Assembly (NCBI GenBank): GCA_012513195.1
Contig: JAAZCR010000026.1
Location: 1 to 14,896 of the forward strand
Origin: Bacilli bacterium
GTDB taxonomy: Bacteria; Bacillota_I; Bacilli_A; Haloplasmatales; Haloplasmataceae
Direction: 5' to 3'
DNA: 14,896 bases
The notes under the pieces were generated by a model. That model did no database searches, was not told the origin of the DNA, and saw nothing but the letters and a program-made list of their open reading frames with translations. Both the position numbers and the translations under genes were made by a program. Numbering within the stretch: position 1 is the stretch's first letter; each line of letters begins with the position of its first letter. Below, piece after piece: positions 1 through 7,151 of the stretch.

Positions 1-68
1 AATAAAGCTAACACAACCAACAGTATAATTACTCCAGGTTTTCTTTTCTTCTTACAACAATCATCCAT
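1..68 (-). CDS. Small Cys/Lys-rich membrane protein downstream of feoB (partial, 3' end outside window)
   Basis: Only the first 22 codons are visible. The peptide begins MDDCCKKKRKPG and continues into a run of hydrophobic residues (VIILLVVLAL), so it reads as a short cytoplasmic Cys-Cys/Lys head followed by a membrane segment. The ATG at 68 has an AGGTG ribosome-binding site six bases upstream (75-79) and starts 12 bases after the feoB stop, so it is almost certainly the third gene of the feo operon. Many Bacillota carry a very small FeoB-associated Cys-rich membrane protein at this position. In those I recall, the membrane segment comes first and the cysteines follow, whereas here the Cys pair precedes it. 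By position a role in iron uptake or iron handling at the membrane is inferred. The length and the remaining cysteines cannot be seen. Confidence 0.6.
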   Translation of the reverse strand, partial: MDDCCKKKRKPGVIILLVVLAL

Positions 69-80
69 CTTTTTCACCTA

Positions 81-2063
81 TCATATAAATAATAAACCTA
101 CTTGATATACACAGAAACTAACGACATAAGCGACGCTAAAAGTAAAAAGTAGCGAAAGAAGCGTCATTTTAAGCGATTTAGTTTCTTGATGAATAACTCC
201 TACCGTCGCAAGGCAAGGTAAATATAGTAAACTAAAGACCATGAATGAAAACGCACTTAAGCCAGTGAAACTTGCTTGGATGAGGGTCATATCGCCATAT
301 ATTTCAATCATGGATGATAATATCAGTTCTTTCGCCATAAATCCGACAATTAGACTACTGGCTGCTTCCCACTTACCAAAACCTAAAGGAGTAAATAAAG
401 GCGCAAAGAACTTGCCAAGATAAGCTAAGAAACTACTATCTTGACTTAAAGTGATACCATTAGGACCGAGAGTTAAAAGAAACCAAATAACAATAGTCCC
501 TAAAAGAATGAATTTTCCAGCTTTTTCTAAGAAATCACGGATCATTAGTTTTGTATGCCTTAAAACATTCTTAGGTCTTGGTACTCGATAAGGGGGGATT
601 TCGATGATAAAATGATTATCATCGGTTTTAAAAATTGATACAGATAATAATTTCGCTGTAACTAACGCCACAATGGTACCGATAATATACATACTTAAAA
701 TGATTAGCGCTCGATGCTTTTCAAAGAATAGGGTTGCCATTAATGAATAAATTGGAATTCGAGCACTACAGGACATGAACGGGATAATAAAAATGGTTAG
801 GAACCGTTCCTTTTTATTTTCAATCGTCCTTGTGGCCATGATCGCTGGTACATTACAACCTATACCTGTAATTAAAGGTACAATCGCTTTGCCATTTAAG
901 CCGAACTTAGAGAATAATGTATCAAGCATAATTGCCACTCTGGCCATGTATCCTGTACCTTCAATAATCGCCAGCATCAAGAATAGTATCGCAATTTGTG
1001 GAACAAAGATAATAACGCCACCGACACCAGGGATAACACCAGCAAGGATTAAACTTCTTAGTAAACTATCATCTTTTACTTTTATGGAGGTTAAAAGGTG
1101 ATCAATGAAAGGCGTAAAATAATCACCGATGAACTTGTAAATTAAATCACTCAAGACGGATCCTAATAAATCAAAAGTTAAAAAGTAAACCCCAAACATC
1201 ACAAGAAAAAAGATGATTAAACCATAGAAAGGATGCGTAATTATCCGGTCGATTTTTCGATTTACTTCTTTATGGTAGTTAATGGGTGATATAGTCTCTA
1301 AACATTCATTGACAACATCATTAATGAAAAGCCTACGATAGTTGAAAATTGCTCCTTTAAGCGAGAAGGCAATCTTTTGCTTGATTACTTCGTCCTCACA
1401 GTTCTTCACGATTTCTTTTACTTTATCAATGTTATCTTGAGGTAGATAATCCCATAAACCACTATTTCCTTCTAATAACTGAATTGCTTTCCAGCGATTA
1501 ACGTTTTCATCATCACTTGTCTTAATTAGTGGAATTAAACTCTCAATCGCTTCTTCGATAACCTTTCCATAGTAAAATCGAAAAGGTTCAATTTGTTTAA
1601 CGGTTTTTAAGGTTTCAATAAGTTCATCGATCCCGCTTTTTGTTTTTGCAGAAATGCCGATAACTTGACACTTAAGTTTTCTACTTAATTTATCTAAATC
1701 AATTGTTTTTCCCGTTAACTTTAATTCATCCATCATATTGAGTCCTATAATAACGGGTTTACCAAACTCTAGTAGTTCAATGGTTAAATGTAAATTGCGC
1801 TTTAAATGGGTTGAATCTACGATATTGATAATACCATCGTAATCATCTTCAATAATCGACTTGGTCACTATTCCTTCATCAGCACTATTCGGTGCGACAG
1901 AATATGTACCTGGTAAATCGATGATTTCGCCATATTTAAATGTCCCTCGTTTTTTGTCTACGGTAATACCACCATAATTTCCCACATGGGCATAAGTTGT
2001 GCTTAGTAAATTAAATACACTACTTTTCCCCACATTAGGATTTCCAACTAATAAATAACGCAT
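81..2063 (-). CDS. feoB: Ferrous iron transport protein B (FeoB)
   Basis: FeoB is the GTPase-linked inner membrane permease for Fe2+. The N-terminal G domain shows G1 GNPNVGKS (about residues 7-14), a GGITVD switch region, G3 DLPG (about 49-52), G4 NMMD (about 109-112) and G5-like SAKTKSG. A helical linker follows, then the membrane part with two Gate-type segments, including GVGGVIIFVPQ, GIGCNVPAIMATR and IPFMSCSARIPIY, whose Cys is conserved in the family. At 660 residues it is on the short side for FeoB, but no domain is missing. The longest frame starts at a GTG at 2072 directly after the feoA stop. I chose the ATG at 2063 because AGGTG (2070-2074) then sits six bases upstream. The gene ends in tandem TGA TAG and is cotranscribed with feoA. 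Confidence 0.97.
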   Translation of the reverse strand: MRYLLVGNPNVGKSSVFNLLSTTYAHVGNYGGITVDKKRGTFKYGEIIDLPGTYSVAPNSADEGIVTKSIIEDDYDGIINIVDSTHLKRNLHLTIELLEFGKPVIIGLNMMDELKLTGKTIDLDKLSRKLKCQVIGISAKTKSGIDELIETLKTVKQIEPFRFYYGKVIEEAIESLIPLIKTSDDENVNRWKAIQLLEGNSGLWDYLPQDNIDKVKEIVKNCEDEVIKQKIAFSLKGAIFNYRRLFINDVVNECLETISPINYHKEVNRKIDRIITHPFYGLIIFFLVMFGVYFLTFDLLGSVLSDLIYKFIGDYFTPFIDHLLTSIKVKDDSLLRSLILAGVIPGVGGVIIFVPQIAILFLMLAIIEGTGYMARVAIMLDTLFSKFGLNGKAIVPLITGIGCNVPAIMATRTIENKKERFLTIFIIPFMSCSARIPIYSLMATLFFEKHRALIILSMYIIGTIVALVTAKLLSVSIFKTDDNHFIIEIPPYRVPRPKNVLRHTKLMIRDFLEKAGKFILLGTIVIWFLLTLGPNGITLSQDSSFLAYLGKFFAPLFTPLGFGKWEAASSLIVGFMAKELILSSMIEIYGDMTLIQASFTGLSAFSFMVFSLLYLPCLATVGVIHQETKSLKMTLLSLLFTFSVAYVVSFCVYQVGLLFI

Positions 2064-2072
2064 CTTTAGCAC

Positions 2073-2297
2073 CTACTCAACAATGATTTTTTGGGCATCT
2101 TTTTTTCTTAGGCATAATTCCACATCATCAATATCAATGATGTATAGACGCTGAAAATTAACTTTATTGATTAACTTAACATAACTACCAGGAGCTATAC
2201 CTAAGTCTAAGTACCGATTTCTTAAGCGTAAAGGTAGTTGATCCATATTAATTATTTTGGCTGTTTCACCGATTTCTAAATCTACGATGGTTTTCAT
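2073..2297 (-). CDS. feoA: Ferrous iron transport protein A (FeoA)
   Basis: This is a 74-residue cytosolic SH3-like protein that works with FeoB in Fe2+ uptake. Family features visible are the N-terminal LEIGETAKI strand, the central RLRNRYLDLGIAPGSYVKL segment (FeoA usually has R-L-x-x-x-G-hydrophobic-x-x-G) and a C-terminal strand ending in KKDAQKIIVE. It is first in the operon. Its TAG stop at 2073-2075 lies within the ribosome-binding region of feoB, so translational coupling is likely. The ATG at 2297 is preceded by TAGGTGAGAAT. Transcription is probably repressed by Fur under iron sufficiency, judging from the operator at 2313-2327. Confidence 0.93.
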   Translation of the reverse strand: MKTIVDLEIGETAKIINMDQLPLRLRNRYLDLGIAPGSYVKLINKVNFQRLYIIDIDDVELCLRKKDAQKIIVE

Positions 2298-2312
2298 ATT
2301 CTCACCTACAAA

Positions 2313-2327
2313 TGATAACTATTATCA
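2313..2327. promoter_or_regulatory. Fur box in the feoA leader
   Basis: TGATAACTATTATCA matches the 7-1-7 Fur core TGATAAT-N-ATTATCA with a single mismatch at position 7. It covers roughly +6 to +20 of the feoAB transcript, between the -10 and the ribosome-binding site, where a bound Fur dimer would block transcription. No Fur gene is in the window, so the regulator is inferred from the site. PerR and Zur sites look similar, but the feo genes make Fur the natural reading. Confidence 0.8.
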
Positions 2328-2339
2328 ATTACCTCTTTT

Positions 2340-2367
2340 ATTATACTATTATGTTCTGTTTTGTCAA
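2340..2367 (-). promoter_or_regulatory. feoAB promoter (sigma-A type)
   Basis: On the minus strand there is a perfect -35 TTGACA (2362-2367), a 16-base spacer and a perfect -10 TATAAT (2340-2345). Transcription should start near 2333, about 35 bases before the feoA ATG. Confidence 0.85.
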
Positions 2368-2391
2368 TGAACCACAGATAAATACTATAAT
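2361..2391 (+). promoter_or_regulatory. Possible ylbJ promoter overlapping the feo -35
   Basis: A TATAAT at 2386-2391 faces ylbJ. The best -35 is TTGTCA at 2361-2366, which overlaps the leftward feo -35, but the 19-base spacer is long. The call is weak and another sigma factor may be used. Confidence 0.35.
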
Positions 2392-2446
2392 TATGCATTA
2401 AATATCACTAATCACGATATATATTTACTAAGGTAATGGTGATAAC

Positions 2447-3583
2447 ATGATAAAATTATTAAAAAATCTAGGGGTAAGTTTGTTCATTGTATTAGCTATC
2501 ATTTTTATGATTTCGCAACCCGAGGAAGTTATGAATGCGGTTAAGCTATCGCTGACTATTTGGGTTGCACGAATTTTTCCTGTATTATTTCCTTTTTATC
2601 TTTTTTCTAGTCTTGCCATTAAATATAGCATCGCAAAATTTATTGGTGACACCTTCGCTCCGATCACAAAAACCCTCTTTAGAACAGGTAATATCAGTGG
2701 TTTTGTGCTAATGATGTCCTTAATATCCGGTAATCCTGGAAGCGCGATTATCATCAATGAATTATATTCTGAAAAACTCATCACCAAAAAGGAAGCTCTT
2801 CATTACTTATCTTTCTGTGTCTTTGCGAACCCTTTATTCATTCTTGGAAGTATTGGAGTTGGTTTATATCAAAACTATAGTATTGGCGTAATAATTTTAT
2901 TAAGTCATATCCTCGCTAATCTCATACTTGGTTTCTTATTAAGATTTGTCTACAGATATGAAACTAACACGGAAAGCAAAGTTCAAAACTTTCAAAAATA
3001 TTCTTTTGGATACTACTTAACCGAGACCTTGCAGAAAGGGATAAACACCATGTTTCTCATCGCTGGATTTATCATCTTCTTTAACATTGTCATTATGATG
3101 CTGAAAAATAGTGGCCTAATTGCCTTAACCTATCAAATTATTAAGCCTTTAAAAATACCTTACAATGTTTATGAATCCTTCATTGTTGGTTTATTGGAAA
3201 TGGTCTCTGGTGTCGATTATATTTACCAATTAGATCTACCAAAACGGCTTTCCGTCACATTAATCACGATGATTATCTCTTTTGGAGGATTTTCTGTGCA
3301 TCTACAAATTCAAAGCATACTTCTTAACTTAAAACTAAAGTATTTACCCTTCTTTATCGCTAGATTAGGTCAAATGATAATAGGTGGCATATTAAGTTAT
3401 TTGCTTTTCCCTTCTCTATATAAAGAAAAAACGATTCAGACCGGTAAGTTCTTATCTGAATCTTTTTACCACAAGGGTTTTATCTTACTTACGATTATTC
3501 TTTTATCTATCGTTCTAATCATATTCATCATAAATCAATTAATAAATAATGATAAATTAAAGAGAATTAGTCAAAGTAACTAA
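2447..3583 (+). CDS. ylbJ: YlbJ-type Gate-domain membrane protein (sporulation integral membrane protein family)
   Basis: This is a 378-residue multi-pass membrane protein with about eight hydrophobic segments. It has the nucleoside-recognition (Gate) features of the YlbJ/SpmA/SpmB group: WVARIFPVLFPFYLFSSL near residues 39-56, LISGNPGSAIIINELY near 92-107, and FCVFANPLFILGSIGVG near 123-139, with a second Gate-like half around VGLLEMVSGVDYIYQLDL. In B. subtilis YlbJ is made in the mother cell and is needed for normal spore cortex and heat resistance, and ylbJ lies just downstream of ylbH (rsmD) and ylbI (coaD). Here the same neighbours are present but ylbJ is turned to face coaD. The start has GGTGA five bases upstream. 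Whether this organism sporulates cannot be told; a general transport role is possible. Confidence 0.8.
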   Translation: MIKLLKNLGVSLFIVLAIIFMISQPEEVMNAVKLSLTIWVARIFPVLFPFYLFSSLAIKYSIAKFIGDTFAPITKTLFRTGNISGFVLMMSLISGNPGSAIIINELYSEKLITKKEALHYLSFCVFANPLFILGSIGVGLYQNYSIGVIILLSHILANLILGFLLRFVYRYETNTESKVQNFQKYSFGYYLTETLQKGINTMFLIAGFIIFFNIVIMMLKNSGLIALTYQIIKPLKIPYNVYESFIVGLLEMVSGVDYIYQLDLPKRLSVTLITMIISFGGFSVHLQIQSILLNLKLKYLPFFIARLGQMIIGGILSYLLFPSLYKEKTIQTGKFLSESFYHKGFILLTIILLSIVLIIFIINQLINNDKLKRISQSN

Positions 3584-3594
3584 TTCTCTTTTTT
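3561..3594 (+). terminator. Hairpin terminator inside the overlapping ends of ylbJ and coaD
   Basis: An 11-base perfect inverted repeat, AGAGAATTAGT (3561-3571) and ACTAATTCTCT (3579-3589), has a 7-base loop and runs into a T tract ending at 3594. It should terminate ylbJ well. The leftward tail (TTAATTTATC) is poorer, but it may still help to end the coaD transcript. It lies within the final codons of both genes. Confidence 0.8.
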
Positions 3595-4074
3595 ATGGTT
3601 ATATTTCTCATAAATTTTTTTAGCGATAAATGATGGGACGAAGGAAGAAATATCGCCATTAAATTGGGCGATTTCCTTAACCATCGATGATGAGAAGTAT
3701 GAGTACTCCGTTTTTGTCATCATGAAGATTGTATCCACATCTGGATTTAACATATTGTTGGTGGAAGCCATTTGGAGTTCAAATTCAAAATCAGTCACTG
3801 CCCGTAATCCTCTTAATAAACAAGTCGCGTTGACTTCTTTCGCAAATTGACTGATTAGTTTATCACATATTACTACTTCCACATTGGGAATATCTTTTAC
3901 AGCTTCTTCGACCATTGCTTTCCGTTCATCGATAGTAAATAAAGTTTTCTTTTGCGGATTAATTGAAATCGCAATATAAAGTTTATCAAAGAGTCTACTA
4001 CCCCGTTGAATTAAATCTAAATGTCCATATGTTAAGGGGTCAAAAGAGCCTGGATAAATACCTATCTTATTCAT
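3580..4074 (-). CDS. coaD: Phosphopantetheine adenylyltransferase (CoaD)
   Basis: CoaD transfers AMP from ATP to 4'-phosphopantetheine, the penultimate step of coenzyme A synthesis, in the cytosol. The 164 residues match the family length. The nucleotidyltransferase motif is YPGSFDPLTYGHLDLI, with the T-x-G-H signature at residues 15-18. The family blocks RGLRAVTDFEFELQMASTN and YSYFSSSMVKEIA follow. The ATG at 4074 has a good ribosome-binding site (TAGGAGACG) and overlaps the end of rsmD by eight bases, so translation is likely coupled. The TAG stop overlaps the ylbJ TAA on the other strand by four bases. Confidence 0.97.
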   Translation of the reverse strand: MNKIGIYPGSFDPLTYGHLDLIQRGSRLFDKLYIAISINPQKKTLFTIDERKAMVEEAVKDIPNVEVVICDKLISQFAKEVNATCLLRGLRAVTDFEFELQMASTNNMLNPDVDTIFMMTKTEYSYFSSSMVKEIAQFNGDISSFVPSFIAKKIYEKYNHKKEN

Positions 4075-4627
4075 AATCGTCTCCTACATTCTTATAAATT
4101 GCTATTTTAGTTATACCATATAGATAACTTTTTTGAAACGTTATACTTTTGTATCTTTCAATAAAGTTTTCTTCTTTACTGCTTTCTACTACTACAACTG
4201 CTTCTTTCTTTAATAAATTATTATCAATTAACTTACATAAAATGGTATCAATTAAATTCTTATGATATGGGGGATCTAGGAACACTAAATCAAATTGATA
4301 ATTTTTTAACACCCCATCTAAAGCTTTTAAAGCATCTCCTTTAATAACTTCAGATGATTCAATACCGAGACTTTTCAGGTTTTCTTTAATTACTTTTATC
4401 GCTTCAATATTTACATCCACAAAAATACATTTATCGATACCGCGACTAACCGCTTCAATTCCTAAAGCACCACTACCCGCAAATAAATCGAGGGCAACTC
4501 CCCCATCAAAATACTGACCTAAGATATTAAAAACTGCTTCTCGCACCTTGTCTAAAGTAGGACGAGTCGCGGTACCTTTGATGGTTTTAATCGTGCGTCC
4601 TTTATATTTTCCCGCGATGATCCGCAT
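4067..4627 (-). CDS. rsmD: 16S rRNA (guanine966-N2)-methyltransferase RsmD
   Basis: RsmD methylates G966 of 16S rRNA using S-adenosylmethionine. The 186-residue protein has the typical N-terminus MRIIAGKYKGR and TRPTLDKVREAVFNIL, the SAM-binding motif I ALDLFAGSGALGIEA (about residues 45-59), an acidic strand-2 end (FVDVN) and the catalytic DPPY at 118-121 of the N-methyltransferase class. It starts ten bases after the aldehyde dehydrogenase stop with only a weak GGTG ribosome-binding site, and its end overlaps coaD. The rsmD-coaD pairing is widely conserved in bacteria. Confidence 0.96.
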   Translation of the reverse strand: MRIIAGKYKGRTIKTIKGTATRPTLDKVREAVFNILGQYFDGGVALDLFAGSGALGIEAVSRGIDKCIFVDVNIEAIKVIKENLKSLGIESSEVIKGDALKALDGVLKNYQFDLVFLDPPYHKNLIDTILCKLIDNNLLKKEAVVVVESSKEENFIERYKSITFQKSYLYGITKIAIYKNVGDDYE

Positions 4628-4637
4628 AATAACACCA

Positions 4638-5999
4638 TTATTTAATAATCTTTTTAATTAGTTTAAGCTTTTTATCATCATAGGGTGGATACCGGAGTTG
4701 TAAATCATAGACTTTTCCCTTCTTTAAGACACTTTTTTCTCTACTAAAGGTCTTAAAGGAATAATCACCATGATAGTTACCAATTCCACTATCACCGACA
4801 CCACCAAATGGTAAATAAGGTGTAGCTAAATGTAACAGTGTATCATTAACACAACCGCCACCAAAAGTTATATTATTTAAGATTAGTTTTTCTATTTCTT
4901 TATCATTGGTAAAAAGGTAAAGGGCTAAAGGATGGGAGAAAGAGCGAATCGTAGTGATAACTTCCGTAATATCTTTAAATACGATTATTGGGAATATGGG
5001 TCCGAAGATTTCCTCTTGCATTACAGGATGCTCTAAACTATCAAGTTCAATAATGGTAGGTTCAATTTTTTGGTTATCCGCATCAAACTTACCACCAAAT
5101 AATACTTTTTCATCGTAAAACAGTTTAATTAAGCGTTCAAAATGATGCTTAGTGATAATCTTCGGATAACTATCGTTACTTAATGGGTGAGGATAAAACT
5201 TATCAATATAGGTTTTTAACTTTAAGATAAAGTTATCCTTAACGCTTTCATGAACTAATAAGTAATCGGGTGCAACACAGGTTTGACCAGCATTCATGAG
5301 TTTACCAAAAACCACGCGTTTAGCAGCTAAATCTAAATCTGCACTTTTATCGATGATGCAAGGGCTCTTGCCACCTAACTCGAGAGTGTAAGGAATTAAC
5401 AAGTTACCGCAGCGTGACGCAATTTGTTTGCCAACAGCAACGCTACCAGTAAAGAAGACATAATCGACTTTACTATCGATTAATTCTTCCGTTTCGTCTT
5501 TACCACCTAAAACCACAGCAAGATATTCCTCAGGAAAATTTTCTTCAATAAGATTTTTAATAATATTACTGGTGTAATAGGAGAAACGACTGGGTTTAAT
5601 AATCGCGGTATTACCAGCCACAATTGCGCCAATTAAAGGTGCTAAGGTTAATTGAAAAGGATAATTCCAAGGTGAAATTATTAAGACGACGCCATATGGT
5701 TCACGCATAATAAAACTTTTGGCTGGGAAAGTTGTTAAGGGCGTTTTAACTTTCTTAACTTTACTAAGCTTTGGTAGACGCTTAATCATATGGTCGATTT
5801 CTTGATAAATGAATCCTACTTCAGTAATATAAGCTTCATAATTAGACTTGCCCAAATCTTGATATAAAGCATTTAAGATCGCTGTTTCATTAGTTTTAAT
5901 CACTTGTTTTAATTTCTTAAGGGTATTAATTCGCATTTTTAATGATTTTGTTTCTCCCGTAAGAAAATATGCTTTTTGTTTACTAACGAGAGGATGCAT
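4638..5999 (-). CDS. Aldehyde dehydrogenase, class 3-like
   Basis: This is an NAD(P)+-dependent aldehyde dehydrogenase of 453 residues, the length expected of the short class-3/fatty-aldehyde type. The catalytic set is complete: Asn112 in SPWNYPF, Glu207 in LELGGKSP and the nucleophile Cys241 in NAGQTCVAPDY, plus the EEIFGPIFPI and PFGGVGDSGIG blocks. The C-terminus RYPPYDDKKLKLI is the usual ending of this class. I start it at the ATG 5999 (MHPLVSK), nine bases after AGGAA; the in-frame GTG at 6008 would touch the ribosome-binding site. It sits between a thioredoxin-like gene (12-base gap) and rsmD (10-base gap) in one transcription unit. The substrate is not evident; detoxification of aliphatic aldehydes is an inference. 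Confidence 0.93.
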   Translation of the reverse strand: MHPLVSKQKAYFLTGETKSLKMRINTLKKLKQVIKTNETAILNALYQDLGKSNYEAYITEVGFIYQEIDHMIKRLPKLSKVKKVKTPLTTFPAKSFIMREPYGVVLIISPWNYPFQLTLAPLIGAIVAGNTAIIKPSRFSYYTSNIIKNLIEENFPEEYLAVVLGGKDETEELIDSKVDYVFFTGSVAVGKQIASRCGNLLIPYTLELGGKSPCIIDKSADLDLAAKRVVFGKLMNAGQTCVAPDYLLVHESVKDNFILKLKTYIDKFYPHPLSNDSYPKIITKHHFERLIKLFYDEKVLFGGKFDADNQKIEPTIIELDSLEHPVMQEEIFGPIFPIIVFKDITEVITTIRSFSHPLALYLFTNDKEIEKLILNNITFGGGCVNDTLLHLATPYLPFGGVGDSGIGNYHGDYSFKTFSREKSVLKKGKVYDLQLRYPPYDDKKLKLIKKIIK

Positions 6000-6011
6000 A
6001 AACTTCACTTC

Positions 6012-6437
6012 CTATTTATTCTTTTCGATAAACTTTTCTAATTCTTCTAAAGTTCGATAATCTTTGAAACTATCGACGAATTCGCCATTTTTGATGTAAT
6101 ATGTCGTAGGAGAAATATAGTCGTTTGTAATACCATATTTATCTAAAAAGGCGAGAAATGCATCATAATCATTATCGAAAGCTTTATCCCAATAAATGAC
6201 GATTAAGTCTTTTTGGCCATTTTTCTTAACATAAGGAACTAACGTTTCTTTAGTATAACGTTGACAAATATCGCAGAAACTCTCACCTAATACTAAAACA
6301 AAGGATTCTTTGTTTTCCATTTTCCGTTCAAATTGTTTTACTGTATTAAGTCGTAATCTTTTATGACTAACAAAAAAAATCGTCGCCAAAAGGATAATTA
6401 ATACAGTTAAGGCGATATAAATTAACTTGTTTCGCAT
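6012..6437 (-). CDS. Membrane-anchored thioredoxin-like protein (CDIC)
   Basis: The 141-residue protein has an N-terminal membrane anchor (about residues 5-23) followed by a basic stretch and a thioredoxin-like domain. The active-site-like motif is FCDIC, with Cys55 and Cys58, and a cis-proline candidate is Pro110 in ISPTTYYIKNG. The anchor suggests that the domain faces outward, where it could reduce or oxidise disulfides, but basic residues flank both ends of the segment and topology is uncertain. It resembles the small thioredoxin-fold accessory proteins of Gram-positive bacteria (PedC/BrcD-like), a similarity I recall rather than can test. It has a strong AAGGAGG ribosome-binding site and is the first gene of the unit leading to rsmD and coaD. 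Confidence 0.8.
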   Translation of the reverse strand: MRNKLIYIALTVLIILLATIFFVSHKRLRLNTVKQFERKMENKESFVLVLGESFCDICQRYTKETLVPYVKKNGQKDLIVIYWDKAFDNDYDAFLAFLDKYGITNDYISPTTYYIKNGEFVDSFKDYRTLEELEKFIEKNK

Positions 6438-6467
6438 AAAAACCTCCTTGATTTAGAGACTACTTAT

Positions 6468-6496
6468 ATTATATTGTAAAGCGAAAAAATCCTCAA
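6468..6496 (-). promoter_or_regulatory. Promoter of the thioredoxin-like/aldH/rsmD/coaD unit
   Basis: On the minus strand there is a -35 TTGAGG (6491-6496), a 17-base spacer and a perfect -10 TATAAT (6468-6473). It lies 31 bases upstream of the ATG. Confidence 0.75.
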
Positions 6497-6507
6497 GAAC
6501 ATTAATA

Positions 6508-6536
6508 TTTACAAGATAAAATCCATGCGTTATAAT
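6508..6536 (+). promoter_or_regulatory. Promoter of the rightward thioredoxin-like gene
   Basis: A -35 TTTACA (6508-6513), a 17-base spacer and a perfect -10 TATAAT (6531-6536) are present. Its -35 is only 11 bases from the -35 of the leftward promoter, so the two are back to back and could share an operator. Confidence 0.75.
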
Positions 6537-6581
6537 AATGTTTACGAAAAGACAAATTCTAAATAGATAGGAGTAAAACCC

Positions 6582-7046
6582 ATGGCTACATATTCTCGAT
6601 ACAATCCTAATCAGAAAAAAGATAATCGCTTTCGTAATCTCGTGATTGGTATTTTTGGTGCCATCGTTTTATTATCGATTGGGTTAATCATCATCAACGC
6701 TGTTTCACCAAATCCTTTGTCAGAAGCAAATATTTATAAATATGCAACTGACGTTTATGGTGAACGTAATGATGAAGAATATTTAATTTATTTCTATAGT
6801 GAAACTTGTACATATTGTCAACAACTTAACAACAGTACCCAATACAAAAATTATATCAGTGACCCCGAAATACCTTTATATAAAATTGACGTCTTAAAAG
6901 TTCCTGATAACATCCGTCGTAAGGCTAATATCACAGGAACACCAGCGATTGTTCACATGAAGAAAAACGAAAAAGGTAAATATGAAGTTGTGCGTACGGT
7001 TGTTTCCTTAGATAGCATTATTAACTATTTAGAAAGATTAGGTTAA
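6582..7046 (+). CDS. Membrane-anchored thioredoxin-like protein (CTYC)
   Basis: The 154-residue protein has a polar, basic N-terminus of about 20 residues, one membrane segment (about 20-40) and a C-terminal thioredoxin-fold domain. The motif FYSETCTYCQQL gives Cys76 and Cys79, and the cis-proline loop ITGTPAIV has Pro121. The positive N-terminus and single anchor predict an extracytoplasmic domain. CxxC with TYC between flanking polar residues is common in Gram-positive extracytoplasmic thioredoxin-like proteins; the exact partner is unknown. The ATG has AGGAG nine bases upstream. It is a single-gene unit ending in a strong terminator, divergent from the other thioredoxin-like gene. Confidence 0.83.
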   Translation: MATYSRYNPNQKKDNRFRNLVIGIFGAIVLLSIGLIIINAVSPNPLSEANIYKYATDVYGERNDEEYLIYFYSETCTYCQQLNNSTQYKNYISDPEIPLYKIDVLKVPDNIRRKANITGTPAIVHMKKNEKGKYEVVRTVVSLDSIINYLERLG

Positions 7047-7070
7047 AAGGGAGTAATCCCTTTTTTATTT
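7045..7070 (+). terminator. Rho-independent terminator after the CTYC thioredoxin-like gene
   Basis: An 8-base stem AAAAGGGA/TCCCTTTT with a GTAA loop (7053-7056) is followed by a T-rich tail to 7070. The left arm begins within the TAA stop codon. Confidence 0.9.
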
Positions 7071-7078
7071 TGGTGTTA

Positions 7079-7109
7079 ATTACATAATTTTATCTAAATA
7101 TTACATAAT
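7079..7109 (+). repeat. 10-base direct repeat, two helical turns apart, upstream of the acidic protein gene
   Basis: ATTACATAAT occurs exactly at 7079-7088 and 7100-7109. The 21-base period places both copies on the same DNA face. They lie just upstream of -10-like sequences (TATGAT 7111-7116 and TAAAAT 7116-7121). An operator is possible; chance in AT-rich DNA is also possible. Confidence 0.4.
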
Positions 7110-7151
7110 CTATGATAAAATATAAGTGATTTAACCTAGGAGGTGCAAGAA

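Noticed and set aside
241..423. Open frame of 60 codons on the plus strand
   Set aside because: It lies wholly opposite feoB, has no ribosome-binding site and encodes nothing recognisable. It is a shadow of the feoB coding pattern.
775..1101. Open frame of 108 codons on the plus strand
   Set aside because: It lies opposite the conserved Gate region of feoB, and its reading reflects the reverse complement of membrane codons. There is no independent support.
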